Positions 1 through 9,049 of a DNA stretch of 64,000 bases are shown one piece after another. The stretch is taken from contig NZ_UWPD01000001.1 in the NCBI RefSeq assembly GCF_900604965.1, positions 1,576,833 through 1,640,832 on the forward strand. Direction: 5' to 3'. The position numbers and the translations under genes are program-made. The notes beneath the pieces are model-generated. The model was not told where the DNA came from and ran no database searches. It was given only the letters and a program-made list of their open reading frames with translations. Every line of letters begins with the position of its first letter. Position 1 is the stretch's first letter. Origin of the DNA: Gordonibacter sp. Marseille-P4307. Lineage in GTDB: Bacteria; Actinomycetota; Coriobacteriia; Coriobacteriales; Eggerthellaceae.

Positions 1-438
1 GCGGCGGCGCAAGAGAAGATCGAACGGCACCGCGCCCTGAGAGCCGGTCGCGGCTTTCGCGTGATCGAGCGAGAGCGCAACCTATCGACGCTAGAGCTAC
101 CTGCCGACGCGCGCGGGGGCGTCGTTTTGGTCGAGGACATGGGAACCCTCGTCGCCAACGAACTGTTCTCGCCCGCGTCAAGCGCCCGCCCGACCGAATC
201 GGATGCGCTCGCCGCCGCCCAACGCGCCGTCGAAGGCGTGCTTCACCTGGAAAGCCAGTGCGAGCTGCTTATAGCCGTCACCATCGAGTCGGGACTGGGA
301 GGGCCCGCGCCCTCCGTAGAAACAGAGTGCTACCTCCGTGCGCTGGGAAGCGCCGGATGCATGGTGGCTGCGCGGGCAGACGAGGTGCATCGGTGCTGCG
401 CCGGCATTCCAACCCGCATCAAAGGAGGCCTCCATTGA
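1..438 (+). CDS. cobU: CobU-type adenosylcobinamide kinase/guanylyltransferase, 3' part
   Basis: The frame is open from the window edge, so the N-terminus with the P-loop lies outside; about 145 residues are visible. They contain the usual CobU second half: a KIERHRALR segment, a GVVLVEDMGTLVANEL stretch matching the family's substrate-lid region, the ESGLGGPAPSVETE segment (family form is NEVGLGIVPENPLAR) and the final DEVHRCCAGIPTRIK, which matches the conserved end DEVYLVVAGIPLKLK. CobU phosphorylates adenosylcobinamide and transfers GMP to it in late cobalamin assembly. The stop TGA overlaps the TTG start of cobS, so the genes are translationally coupled. An N-terminal fusion cannot be excluded because the start is missing. 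Confidence 0.8.
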   Translation, partial: AAAQEKIERHRALRAGRGFRVIERERNLSTLELPADARGGVVLVEDMGTLVANELFSPASSARPTESDALAAAQRAVEGVLHLESQCELLIAVTIESGLGGPAPSVETECYLRALGSAGCMVAARADEVHRCCAGIPTRIKGGLH

Positions 439-1205
439 GCTTCCTCCGATCGCTCGCCGTCGCGTTCTCGCTGTTCTCGCGCATACCCGTCCCGACCGTC
501 GCCTGGGAGGCCCGCAACATGCGCTACGTCGCAGCGTGCATGCCGATTGTCGGCGTCCCGCTGGGCGCATTGGTGGGTGCGTGGTGCGTCGCGCTTGCCC
601 ATGCGCACGCCGCGCCTGCGCTGATCGCGCTGGGGCCGACCCTCATCCCCGTCGTATTCAGCGGAGGGATCCATCTCGATGGCTTCGCCGACGTCGTTGA
701 CGCGCAGTCAAGCTGCGCCGACCAGAAGCGCAAGCGCGAGATCCTGAAAGATCCCCATATCGGGGCGTTCGCCGCCATAGGAGTCGCAGCCTACCTCGTG
801 GCTCTGTTCGCCATCTCCAGCCAGATCGCCTTCGATGCTCGCATGGGAGCGCTTCTGGGACTGGTCTATGTCGTAAGCCGCGCGGCAACCGGTTTTGCGG
901 TGATTGCGTTTCCCCGCTCGCCCGAGCAGGGCATGCTCGCGCTCGAGCAGGATTTCGCCTCGGCGGCCTCGAAACCCGCGCTCGCGGCGCTGTTCGCCGC
1001 GGCGGCGCTTGCGGCCGTCGCGCTATCCCCCATCGCGGGGGCGCTCGCGATAGCGGCTTCGCTTGCCCTTCTCATCCGCACCAGGCGCCTCGCCCAGAAA
1101 GGCTTCGGAGGCATGAGCGGAGACATCGCGGGGTTTCATCTTTGCCGCTGCGAGCTCGCCTGCATAACCTGCATAGCGTTTTGCCAGTTGGCAGGTGTCG
1201 CATGA
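435..1205 (+). CDS. cobS: Adenosylcobinamide-GDP ribazoletransferase CobS
   Basis: A 256-residue integral membrane protein, the usual CobS length. It joins adenosylcobinamide-GDP to alpha-ribazole (phosphate) to make adenosylcobalamin (phosphate). The family signature GGIHLDGFAD lies at residues 77-86 and KDPHIG at 105-110, both on the cytoplasmic catalytic face; the rest is hydrophobic, alanine-rich helices. The start is taken as TTG at 435 because it overlaps the cobU stop (TTGA) and follows an AAAGGAGG ribosome-binding site at 421-428; the next upstream in-frame starts lie inside cobU. The stop overlaps the next gene as ATGA. Confidence 0.93.
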   Translation: MSFLRSLAVAFSLFSRIPVPTVAWEARNMRYVAACMPIVGVPLGALVGAWCVALAHAHAAPALIALGPTLIPVVFSGGIHLDGFADVVDAQSSCADQKRKREILKDPHIGAFAAIGVAAYLVALFAISSQIAFDARMGALLGLVYVVSRAATGFAVIAFPRSPEQGMLALEQDFASAASKPALAALFAAAALAAVALSPIAGALAIAASLALLIRTRRLAQKGFGGMSGDIAGFHLCRCELACITCIAFCQLAGVA

Positions 1206-1549
1206 TCCTCGTCATAGGAGGCGCCGCTTCGGGAAAGACCACGTTTTTGAACTCCCTCACGCAAACGCACGGCGTAAAGGGGGAGGATCTCTCGGTCGTC
1301 GATGACGCCGAACGACTTTTCGCCGATGCGTCCGATGCCGAGGCGATCCTCATCGCCGACCAGCTCGCAGGCCGTTTTGCCGTCGCCTGCCGCCTCGTGG
1401 GCGGCGGGATCGTCCCCTGCAGCCGCGACGAGCGCTGCGAACGAGACCGCATCGGACGCGGTACCGCGCTTTTGGCCGAACGAGCCGACACCGTCATCGA
1501 GACGGTTTGCGGCATCGCCATCGTCCTCAAGGAGCCCTCATGCGCCTGA
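1202..1549 (+). CDS. Compact CobU-like P-loop protein
   Basis: This 115-residue protein begins with a P-loop, GGAASGKTT at residues 6-14, and ends like the CobU C-terminus (ERADTVIETVCGIAIVLK). It is much shorter than CobU (about 180 residues) and lacks a clear version of the guanylylated-histidine segment. Because a fuller CobU is already encoded at the start of this operon, this is a second, reduced copy. It may keep only a nucleotide-binding or kinase step, or act on a different cobamide precursor; that is inference. ATG 1202 overlaps the cobS stop (ATGA) and the 3' end overlaps the next gene by 10 bases, so it is a real operon member. Confidence 0.7.
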   Translation: MILVIGGAASGKTTFLNSLTQTHGVKGEDLSVVDDAERLFADASDAEAILIADQLAGRFAVACRLVGGGIVPCSRDERCERDRIGRGTALLAERADTVIETVCGIAIVLKEPSCA

Positions 1550-2184
1550 CCATCTTCCGCCATGCGCAAACCGCAGGCAACCTGGAGAAGCGCTACCTCG
1601 GTGCCACCGATGAGCCCTTATGCGAAACGGGCTTGGAAACCGCTTGCCGCCGTGCCAACGAGCTGAGGGAAGCCTGGAATCGAGCGAGGGTATCCGCAAA
1701 GGACCCCATCGCCGCCGGAAAAGCGCTTCCAGTCGAGCCGGACGTCGTCTACGCAAGCCCGCGCCTGCGCTGCCTGCAAACCGCGCGCATCCTGTTCCCG
1801 TGCGCAGACATCGTGATCGTGCCCCAGCTTGCCGAGATGGACTTCGGGGTGTTCGAGGGAAAGAACTGCTTCGACCTCGCAACGGACGAGGATTACAGAG
1901 CCTGGGTGGAAGGCGGATGCGTCGGACGCTGTCCCGACGGGGAAAACCGTGCGGAATTCGTCGAGCGCATCGTAGCAGGCTTAGCCGCGGTGGAAAGCGA
2001 AGCGGCCCGTCGGGCCAACACGCAGGCCGTCATAGCGGCCCACGCGGGAACAGCCCTGGCAGCGCGGTTCGCCGAGCGGATGGGAACCTGCGACTACTTC
2101 GATTTGCGCTTGGGGTTTTGCGAATCGATCGACATCGAGTTCCCCTTCGGGGCGGCACCGGGGAACGCAGGTGCCCAACGTTAG
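1540..2184 (+). CDS. cobC: Histidine phosphatase, probable alpha-ribazole phosphatase (CobC)
   Basis: A 214-residue histidine phosphatase superfamily protein. The phosphohistidine motif is FRHAQTAGN at residues 5-13 (RHG/RHA box), followed by YASPRLRCLQTARI, LAEMDFGVFEGK and a second catalytic histidine in AAHAGTALAARF. Members beside cobU-cobS remove the 5'-phosphate from alpha-ribazole or adenosylcobalamin phosphate, the last step of nucleotide-loop assembly. ATG 1540 has an AAGGAG site at 1529-1534 and overlaps the previous gene by 10 bases. It ends tail-to-tail with corA, the two stops sharing bases 2182-2183, so there is no room for a terminator between them. Confidence 0.85.
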   Translation: MRLTIFRHAQTAGNLEKRYLGATDEPLCETGLETACRRANELREAWNRARVSAKDPIAAGKALPVEPDVVYASPRLRCLQTARILFPCADIVIVPQLAEMDFGVFEGKNCFDLATDEDYRAWVEGGCVGRCPDGENRAEFVERIVAGLAAVESEAARRANTQAVIAAHAGTALAARFAERMGTCDYFDLRLGFCESIDIEFPFGAAPGNAGAQR

Positions 2185-3134
2185 ATGATCCTCTTGCGCC
2201 GCAGCATGTACAAAGCAACGAACACCAGCAAGAACGCCACGGCGATCGGACCGAACCACATCTCGTCTAACGGCAGTTCGGGCACGTTCATGCCATAGAA
2301 GCTGAATACGATCGTCGGAATCGAAAACACCAGGGTGACCACGGTCAGCGTACGCATGACCTGGTTCACGTTGTTGTTGATGATCGTGCCGAACGTGTCC
2401 ATCGTACTTTCCAGAATGTTGGTGTAGATGCTGGTCATCTCGATAGCCTGGCGAATCTCGATGAACACGTCGTCAAGCAGATCCTCGTCTTCCTCGTACA
2501 ACCGGATGATGTGGCGGGTCTTGATGCGCAAAAGCGTCGCCTCGTCGGCTTTGAGCGACGTGGAGAAGTAAACCAGCGATTTCTGGAAACCCAGCATCTT
2601 GACCAGCTCTTCATCTTGAAGCGTTTCGCGCAGAAGCTTCTCGTTGCGGTTGAACTGGCGCTCGATGTTGCGCAGGCACTGCAGGTACCGCTGCGAAATA
2701 TGAAGCAGCATGCGCAGGAGCAACCGCGCGCGCTGATTGGTGTTCACGTTGCGCATGCGGCCCGACGCGAACATCTCGATGGTCTCGTTTCGACGCAAAC
2801 TGACCGTAACGATAATATCCCTATCGGGGATGAACAGCACCGACAACGGCTGGGTTTCGTACTGCACCGCCGAGGGGTCGTCGCTTTCCTGATCGTCTTC
2901 GATCGCAGGGCAGTCGATGATGATGAGCGCCTGGCGCGTTTCGTCGTCGAAGTCGGTATGAGAGCTTTCCTCTTCGTCGAACGCAGAGCGCACGAACCCG
3001 GGAACGATGCCCACCTCTTCTTGCAGCCATGTGCGTTCCTGCTGGTCGGGAGCGACTACGCTGATCCAGCATCCGGGTACGGGACTGGGTATCTGCACCG
3101 TTCCCTCCGGGCCGGTTTTGAAGCACTCGATCAT
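2181..3134 (-). CDS. corA: CorA-family magnesium/divalent metal transporter
   Basis: 317 residues, the usual CorA length. A long acidic and helical cytoplasmic N-terminal domain is followed by two C-terminal membrane helices; the YGMN selectivity motif lies at residues 280-283 after the first helix. CorA pentamers carry Mg2+ (also Co2+ or Ni2+) inward. ATG 3134 has a strong AAGGAGGGG site just upstream. A candidate minus-strand -10 (TATACT, plus-strand 3192-3197) sits about 60 bases upstream. Cobalt supply to the neighbouring cobalamin genes is possible but unproven, since the genes are convergent. Confidence 0.92.
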   Translation of the reverse strand: MIECFKTGPEGTVQIPSPVPGCWISVVAPDQQERTWLQEEVGIVPGFVRSAFDEEESSHTDFDDETRQALIIIDCPAIEDDQESDDPSAVQYETQPLSVLFIPDRDIIVTVSLRRNETIEMFASGRMRNVNTNQRARLLLRMLLHISQRYLQCLRNIERQFNRNEKLLRETLQDEELVKMLGFQKSLVYFSTSLKADEATLLRIKTRHIIRLYEEDEDLLDDVFIEIRQAIEMTSIYTNILESTMDTFGTIINNNVNQVMRTLTVVTLVFSIPTIVFSFYGMNVPELPLDEMWFGPIAVAFLLVFVALYMLRRKRII

Positions 3135-3275
3135 GTACCCCTCCTTAGATGCTCGCAGCCACCTCGGCCGATTGTCGGGACAGCATTAGGAAGTATACCC
3201 CTCGACGCGTCGATCCCGACGCACAGACCCCATTGAACACAAGCGGCCTCGGTCGGGGCGCGCGGGCCGACCCCG

Positions 3276-3713
3276 TCAAACGCTCTTTTTCTCGCTCCGA
3301 TGGCGGGTGCGCATCGTGTCGAGGGCATGTGCGAAAGCCTTGCCCGGGTTCACCAGCAGCATGCGTGGACCCGCATAGCGCATGACCTCGCGAATGCGCT
3401 CGCGCATCTCGGGTCGATAGCAATGAACCGGACACGACGAACAGAAGGTCTTCGATTCGGTCAACGGACACCGCTCGATACGCTGCACCACGTAGTCGGA
3501 AAGCTCGCGACAGTGCGCGCAGAGCTCGCCGCGCTCGGTTGCGTGATGGCCCTGGCAGTAGATGCCGATCATGCGCTGCACGGTATCCAGTTCGCGCTGA
3601 CGCTTCTTCGCAGTCGCTGCATCGTCGGCGCCGTCGCATCTGCACCCCTTGCAAGCGAAAGGCCCGTCCGCTTCGCCGCCCGCGCGATCGCCGCCCTGGC
3701 GCGCTCTCATCAT
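3276..3713 (-). CDS. ygbA: YgbA family protein (nitrous oxide-stimulated promoter family)
   Basis: A 145-residue cysteine-rich soluble protein. The core runs from MIGIYCQGHH through CAHCREL, TFCSSCPVHCY and RYAGPRMLLVNPGKAF, the signature of the YgbA family known from enterobacteria, where the gene belongs to the NO-responsive NsrR regulon. The conserved cysteines suggest metal or iron-sulfur binding. ATG 3713 is chosen because GGAAGGGGG precedes it; an ATG at 3731 is possible. It follows the cydC-like stop by 30 bases on the same strand, so it is probably co-transcribed with the CydDC-like exporter, in keeping with nitrosative-stress protection in a nitrite-reducing cell. Confidence 0.85.
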   Translation of the reverse strand: MMRARQGGDRAGGEADGPFACKGCRCDGADDAATAKKRQRELDTVQRMIGIYCQGHHATERGELCAHCRELSDYVVQRIERCPLTESKTFCSSCPVHCYRPEMRERIREVMRYAGPRMLLVNPGKAFAHALDTMRTRHRSEKKSV

Positions 3714-3743
3714 CGCAACCCCCTTCCGCATCCAGCCACACCC

Positions 3744-5402
3744 TTAACTGACACGGCCGCCGTCCATCGACACCACCCGATCGGCCACGCCCATGGTCGA
3801 GGCGCGATGAGAGATCAGCGCCACCGTGCGCTTCCCGCGCTGCGCGTCGATGCTCTTCAGGATGGCCGCTTCGTTCAGAGAGTCAAGGTTGCTGGTCGGC
3901 TCGTCAAGCAGAAGGAACGGCGCGTCGTGCAGAAACGCGCGCGCAAGCCCCAGCCGCTGACGCTCGCCTCCTGAAAGCGTATCACCCAGCTCTCCCACCA
4001 TCGTGTCGTAGCCGTCGGGAAGCGACATGATGAAATCGTGAACCGAGGCGGCTTTGCAAGCGGCCTCGATTTGTTCCTGGGTCGCGCCGGGACAAGCGAT
4101 CAGAAGGTTGTCTCGGATAGAATCGTGGAACAGATGCGTATCCTGCTCCACGAACGCCTCGGCGGCGCGCAGGCTTGAGGTCTTGATATCGCGCACCGAC
4201 CGACCCGATAGGGCGATTCGACCCTCATCGACATCCCAGAAACGCATGAGCAGGCGACACAGGGTCGATTTTCCCGATCCGCTTCTGCCCGATATGCCTA
4301 CCACCTGCCCGCGGGGAATGTCGATGGTCACGTCGTGCAGCACGCGCTCGCCTCCGTAGGAGAACCCCGCGCCTTCCACCGACGCCCCGTCGAACACGAT
4401 ATCGACCCCCTTTTCGCTCTCTTCGACAAGCGGAAGCTCTTCTAAAATCCCGATGACGCGCTGACCGGAGGCAATGGTTCCCTGCAGCGTGGTACCCAGG
4501 TTGGCCAGCGCCACCACCGGTCCAAACGAGCTGAACAGAGCCACCGTCGCAATCAGGGCGTCTGCGCCGGACACCGCGTGCGCCCCGTACAGCCGAACTC
4601 CCAGGGCCATCTGCCCCAGACTGAACATCAGGATAAGCGCATTCGTGCAGGCAAGGGCCGCTCCGGTTTTCCCCCGCAAGATACGCTGAGCGCCAAGCAG
4701 CCGATCAGACCGCCGTTTCATACCCGAGATACGCGCCTCGCCCGCCGAAAACTGCAGCACTTCGCGCAAACCACGCAAACTCCCCAGCACGAAGCCGGAC
4801 AGCTCGCCCGATCCCCTGCGGATATCAAGGCCGACATCCCCGGCGCTACGGTAGATCCATACGGGAACCACCAGACCGACAACCACGTAGGCGCACAAAG
4901 CGACCGCCGCGAACAGCACGTGGATGCTTCCCGCGAAACCGACCATGATGGCACTGGTGAGGACCGCAATGACGACCGGCGAGATGGTATGGGCGTAAAA
5001 CACCTCGAGAAGCTCGACATCGGAGGTGATCATGGATACCAGGTTGCCGCGATCGGCCCCGGCCAGCTTGGCGGGCGCAAGCCGGCGCAGCGCTAAAAAC
5101 ACGCGGTCGCGAATGCTGGCCAGCAGCTTGAAGGCGATGTAGTGGTTGCACAGCTGCTCGAGGTAATGCAGCACCCCGCGCAAGACAGCCAGGGCGATCA
5201 GGCAGCCCGTAACCTCCCCCGCCCCCAGAAACGCCTCGTGGTTGAAAACGGCAAGCCCCCCGTAAACGGCCAGAACGGGAATGAATATGGCGCACAGAAA
5301 TCCCAGCACGCCCAGCGCGCAGGCAAGTACGACAACGCCCACCATGGAGTCTACCAACCCCAGCATCCGGCGCACGGTCTTAAAGCTCGACATGGGCCTC
5401 AT
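3744..5402 (-). CDS. cydC: CydC-like ABC transporter, permease-ATPase
   Basis: 552 residues: an N-terminal six-helix ABC exporter domain (about 1-320) and a C-terminal ATPase with Walker A GRSGSGKST near residue 372, signature LSGGERQR and Walker B FLLLDEPTSNLD. Paired with the gene just upstream it has the architecture of CydDC, which exports cysteine or glutathione and is needed for bd oxidase assembly and NO tolerance. ATG 5402 is preferred over GTG 5411 because a GAGGAGG site lies 8 bases upstream; it overlaps the cydD-like stop by 23 bases. cydAB are not in the window, so a different exported substrate is possible. Confidence 0.75.
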   Translation of the reverse strand: MRPMSSFKTVRRMLGLVDSMVGVVVLACALGVLGFLCAIFIPVLAVYGGLAVFNHEAFLGAGEVTGCLIALAVLRGVLHYLEQLCNHYIAFKLLASIRDRVFLALRRLAPAKLAGADRGNLVSMITSDVELLEVFYAHTISPVVIAVLTSAIMVGFAGSIHVLFAAVALCAYVVVGLVVPVWIYRSAGDVGLDIRRGSGELSGFVLGSLRGLREVLQFSAGEARISGMKRRSDRLLGAQRILRGKTGAALACTNALILMFSLGQMALGVRLYGAHAVSGADALIATVALFSSFGPVVALANLGTTLQGTIASGQRVIGILEELPLVEESEKGVDIVFDGASVEGAGFSYGGERVLHDVTIDIPRGQVVGISGRSGSGKSTLCRLLMRFWDVDEGRIALSGRSVRDIKTSSLRAAEAFVEQDTHLFHDSIRDNLLIACPGATQEQIEAACKAASVHDFIMSLPDGYDTMVGELGDTLSGGERQRLGLARAFLHDAPFLLLDEPTSNLDSLNEAAILKSIDAQRGKRTVALISHRASTMGVADRVVSMDGGRVS

Positions 5403-7122
5403 GAGCTGCACCTCCTCGATACGACTCGAGATCTCGCTGATGGCTCCATAAGGCGGCGTACTGCGCGCAGCTTTCCAGAAGCTCGTCGTGAACGCCGAAC
5501 CCGACTACGCGGCCCGCGTCCAACACATAGATCCGATCCGCCGCCGCCACGTTGGCGAGGCGGTGCGATATCACGACAACGGACTTCACCCGAGAAAGAG
5601 CGCGCATCACATCCATGATGCGCTCCTCGGATTCGACGTCGATATTGCTGGTCGCCTCGTCGAACACGTACACGTCGGCATCGTGCAGAAGCGCGCGCGC
5701 CACCGCCAGGCGCTGGCGCTGACCGCCCGAGAGATTCGACCCTCCTTCGTCGATCACGGTATCGAGGCCGTCCTGAGCGCGCAGGTAGTCGGCAAGCGCG
5801 GCCGACTCCAGCGCGCTCCACATCTCGTCGTCGGAAGCCTTTCTTCCGGCTATCGCAAGATTAGCGCGAACCGTCCCGCCGAACAGGTAGCTCCCGATCC
5901 TCACCGCGACGATGCGCTCGGCCAGGCTATCGGCCGAAATCGAGCGAATCTGCTTGCCGCCCACGAGAATATCGCCCGCATACGCATCGGATCCTCCGGC
6001 CAGCAAATGGGCGACGGTCGATTTTCCCGATCCCGACGCACCCACGATCGCGGTCATGCCCGCCGCGGGAACATCGAGGGAAACCCCTTCGAGAACCGTG
6101 CGATCCCCTTTGTAGGAAAACGTCACGTCGCGCAGCTCGATCGCATCACCCCTCTCGAAGCGAAGAGGCTTGTCGGGCGGTTCGGGAAGGTCGAGCAGCG
6201 AAAAGATCTTCTCGCTAGCCGCCATCCCGTTCATGGCGATATGGAAAAACGAACCTAAAAGACGCATCGGAAGAAAGAACTCGGCCGATAGAAGCACGAT
6301 GAACAGGAAGGCGAACAGATCGATCGACCCGGACGCCAGCTGGGAGAGGGCCACCCCGACGCCCACCGCCGCGCCACCCAGCGCGACGACGTCCATCACG
6401 ATGATCGAATTGAGCTGCATGCGCAGCACTTTCATGGTGATGATGCGGAAGCGCTCGGCCGCAGCGTTCATGCGCTGGTGTCGCGCGGCATCGGCCCGAT
6501 AGATCTTAAGCGTGGTGAGACCCTGCAGGTTCTCGAGAAACCCATCGCCCATCTGAGTGTACTGATCCCAGTATCGGGACAGCAGCCGCTTGGCCACGCG
6601 CTGGACGATCATGATGGTGAGGGGAATCAGCGGCACGAAGGCGAACAGCACGGCAGACGCCTGCCAGCTGAACGAGAACAGCACGACGAACAGGGTGAGC
6701 GGAGCGATCAGCGCATAGAGCAACTGGGGGAGAAACTGACCGAAATAGGTTTCGAGCTGCTCGGTGCCCTCGACCGACACCTGCACCACCTCGGCCGTCG
6801 TCAGGCTCTCGGAGTAAGCGGGGCCCAGACGCAGCAGCTTGCGGTATATCATTTCACGCAGCACGAATTTGATATCCTCCGACGCCTTGAAGCTCGACTC
6901 CTGCGACAACGCCGATGCAGCAACCTTTCCCGCGCACGCCCCCGCGCACAGAACCGAGGCGGTTGCGACGGGTAGGTCGCCTCCTGCGGCCAAGGCGGCC
7001 AATATCGATGCGATGCCCCAGGCCAAAGCGATATTGGACAGCAGGCCGACCCACTGCCATCCCACGGTTGCGCATACATGCCCTATCGCCTGCGGAACAA
7101 GCGACAGAAGCCTTCGATCCAT
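5380..7122 (-). CDS. cydD: CydD-like ABC transporter, permease-ATPase
   Basis: About 580 residues. The membrane domain carries the CydD-type sequence ELETYFGQFLPQ and the LENLQGLTTLKIYRAD coupling region; the ATPase has GASGSGKST, LSGGQRQRLAVARALLHD and VYVFDEATSNID. It probably works as a heterodimer with the overlapping downstream gene to export low-molecular-weight thiols. The start is uncertain: ATG 7122 (MDRRLLSLVPQ) is used, with GTG 7125 next to it and a GAGG 11 bases upstream; longer in-frame starts exist up to 7248 but add a basic, unfolded-looking stretch. Confidence 0.75.
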   Translation of the reverse strand: MDRRLLSLVPQAIGHVCATVGWQWVGLLSNIALAWGIASILAALAAGGDLPVATASVLCAGACAGKVAASALSQESSFKASEDIKFVLREMIYRKLLRLGPAYSESLTTAEVVQVSVEGTEQLETYFGQFLPQLLYALIAPLTLFVVLFSFSWQASAVLFAFVPLIPLTIMIVQRVAKRLLSRYWDQYTQMGDGFLENLQGLTTLKIYRADAARHQRMNAAAERFRIITMKVLRMQLNSIIVMDVVALGGAAVGVGVALSQLASGSIDLFAFLFIVLLSAEFFLPMRLLGSFFHIAMNGMAASEKIFSLLDLPEPPDKPLRFERGDAIELRDVTFSYKGDRTVLEGVSLDVPAAGMTAIVGASGSGKSTVAHLLAGGSDAYAGDILVGGKQIRSISADSLAERIVAVRIGSYLFGGTVRANLAIAGRKASDDEMWSALESAALADYLRAQDGLDTVIDEGGSNLSGGQRQRLAVARALLHDADVYVFDEATSNIDVESEERIMDVMRALSRVKSVVVISHRLANVAAADRIYVLDAGRVVGFGVHDELLESCAQYAALWSHQRDLESYRGGAAHEAHVEL

Positions 7123-7417
7123 CACGAAACGAACCTCGCTCACAACATCGCGGCGACAAGGCCGCGTCTTTCTCGGAAATACCTGCAAGACATATAAACG
7201 TTTTAGCGTTGAGGCCATTCTACCCAAGAAAGCTAGAGACGGTCGCATCGAATCGCCACGACACGCCGACGTAACCTTGGCGGGCCCCTCTCCCCTTCGA
7301 TGGAGGGTTGCCTACCGCCCAGCGACAACGAGAAAGTTCTCTTGCGCGCGAACGGTATGATGGCGCTGAAACGCCGGCCGACGCGCCGGCAGCACTCGAC
7401 CCAGCAAAGGAAGCGCC

Positions 7418-9028
7418 ATGAACCCTCTGGGAATCCGCGACATCATCGGCCCCATCATGATCGGCCCCTCGTCCTCCCATACCGCCGGAGCCTGCCGCAT
7501 CGCGCTCATGACGCGCAACCTGCTTTCGGCGCCGCCCGCCGAAGTCGAGTTCGTTTTGTACGGATCGTTCTCCCACACGTACCGCGGACATGGGACCGAT
7601 CGGGCTCTCGTCGCCGGTATACTGGGTCTTCTACCCGACGATCTGCGCCTGCGCACCTCGTTCGACCTCGCACGCGAGCGAGGCGTGACCATCGTCGTCA
7701 CCCCCGACACCGTTTCGGAAGCACCGCATCCCAACACGGTGGACATCCGCGTGACCGACTCGGAGGGTGCGCGCACCGAAGTTCGGGGCATCTCGATCGG
7801 GGGCGGGGCGGCGCAGATCACCCGCATCGACGGAATCGACGTGGCCGTTACGGGCGAATTCAACAACATGATCGTCTACCAAAACGACGCCCCCGGCGTG
7901 CTTGCGCATATAGCCGGCTGCCTTGGAAACCGATCCATAAACATCGGAACGGTCACCATGCACCGCACCGAGAAAGGCGGCGACGCGTTCACCGTTTTGG
8001 AAATCGACGACGAAGTGGATTCAGCTACCATCGACTGCATACTGGCCTTCGATGCCGTGAAATCGGTACGGTTCATCCCTGCCGCCTGCGCATCGAAAGC
8101 GGCCGACGCCGTAGCGCCCACCCTGTACCCGGTCGATGCGCAGGCACGGTTCAAAGAACTTGATTTCTCAAGCGCCGCCGAGCTGCTTGCCTACTGCGAG
8201 CACCACAGAAAGTCTATCAGCGAGGCCTTCTCGGATCGAGAGGAGGCCCTCATGGATGCCCGCCCCGCCGACGGGCGCGCAACTTCCCAGTACCTCTCGC
8301 ATGCGCTCGAGGCGATGCGCGAATCGGCTCGCAAGCCCCTGTCCCAACCCGGCAAATCGATGGGGGGACTCATCGGAGGAGAGGCGGCGCGCGTCTGCGC
8401 TTTGGGCGAGCGCGGCATCGCGCGCGGCACCTTCTCGAAACTGACCGCCTATGCGCTGGCCGTCCTGGAAACGAATGCGTCGATGGGACGCATCGTGGCC
8501 GCCCCGACGGCCGGATCCTCGGGTGTTATTCCCGCAGTCTTGCTCTCGTTGCAGGAAACCCACGGATTCGATGACGAGCAGGTGAAGAAAGCCCTGATGA
8601 ACGCCGGTGCCATCGGGTACCTCATCGCGCGCAACGCCACCGTCGCCGGCGCCGAGGGAGGATGTCAGGCCGAAATCGGGTCGGCAGCGGGCATGGCGGC
8701 AAGCGCGGCGGTCGAATTGATGGGCGGCACGCCTCGCATGTGCCTCGATGCCGCGAGCACCGCCCTATCCAATACGCTGGGATTGGTGTGCGACCCCATA
8801 GCGGGCCTAGTAGAAGCGCCCTGCCAGATGCGCAACGCCTCGGCGGCGGCGGGCGCCCTCATCGCCGCGCAGTGCGCGCTTGCCGGAATCCAGCATATCG
8901 TGCCGTTCGATGAAACCGTCGATGCGATGTACCGTGTCGGACGCGCCCTGCCCATGGAATTGCGCGAGACGGCCCTCGGCGGAATGGCGGCCTGTCCATC
9001 CTGCACCAAATTCAGCAGCATCGGATAG
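7418..9028 (+). CDS. sdaA: L-serine ammonia-lyase, iron-sulfur dependent, fused beta-alpha subunits
   Basis: 536 residues with both subunits of the anaerobic [4Fe-4S] serine dehydratase in one chain. The beta part (1-150) starts with IGPSSSHTAGACRIA; an ACT-type domain follows (about 152-220, PGVLAHIAGCLGNRSINIG); the alpha catalytic part (about 250-536) has PTAGSSGVIPAVL, GGCQAEIGSAAGMAA and CDPIAGLVEAPCQ. Cys416, Cys458 and Cys469 are the likely cluster ligands, and a CPSC tail is near the end. It converts serine to pyruvate and ammonia. ATG 7418 has an AAAGGAAG site. A possible -10 (TATGAT, 7356-7361) lies upstream. It is monocistronic and convergent with the next gene. Confidence 0.95.
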   Translation: MNPLGIRDIIGPIMIGPSSSHTAGACRIALMTRNLLSAPPAEVEFVLYGSFSHTYRGHGTDRALVAGILGLLPDDLRLRTSFDLARERGVTIVVTPDTVSEAPHPNTVDIRVTDSEGARTEVRGISIGGGAAQITRIDGIDVAVTGEFNNMIVYQNDAPGVLAHIAGCLGNRSINIGTVTMHRTEKGGDAFTVLEIDDEVDSATIDCILAFDAVKSVRFIPAACASKAADAVAPTLYPVDAQARFKELDFSSAAELLAYCEHHRKSISEAFSDREEALMDARPADGRATSQYLSHALEAMRESARKPLSQPGKSMGGLIGGEAARVCALGERGIARGTFSKLTAYALAVLETNASMGRIVAAPTAGSSGVIPAVLLSLQETHGFDDEQVKKALMNAGAIGYLIARNATVAGAEGGCQAEIGSAAGMAASAAVELMGGTPRMCLDAASTALSNTLGLVCDPIAGLVEAPCQMRNASAAAGALIAAQCALAGIQHIVPFDETVDAMYRVGRALPMELRETALGGMAACPSCTKFSSIG

Positions 9029-9049
9029 CCGCCCGACCGTTCTTTTACT

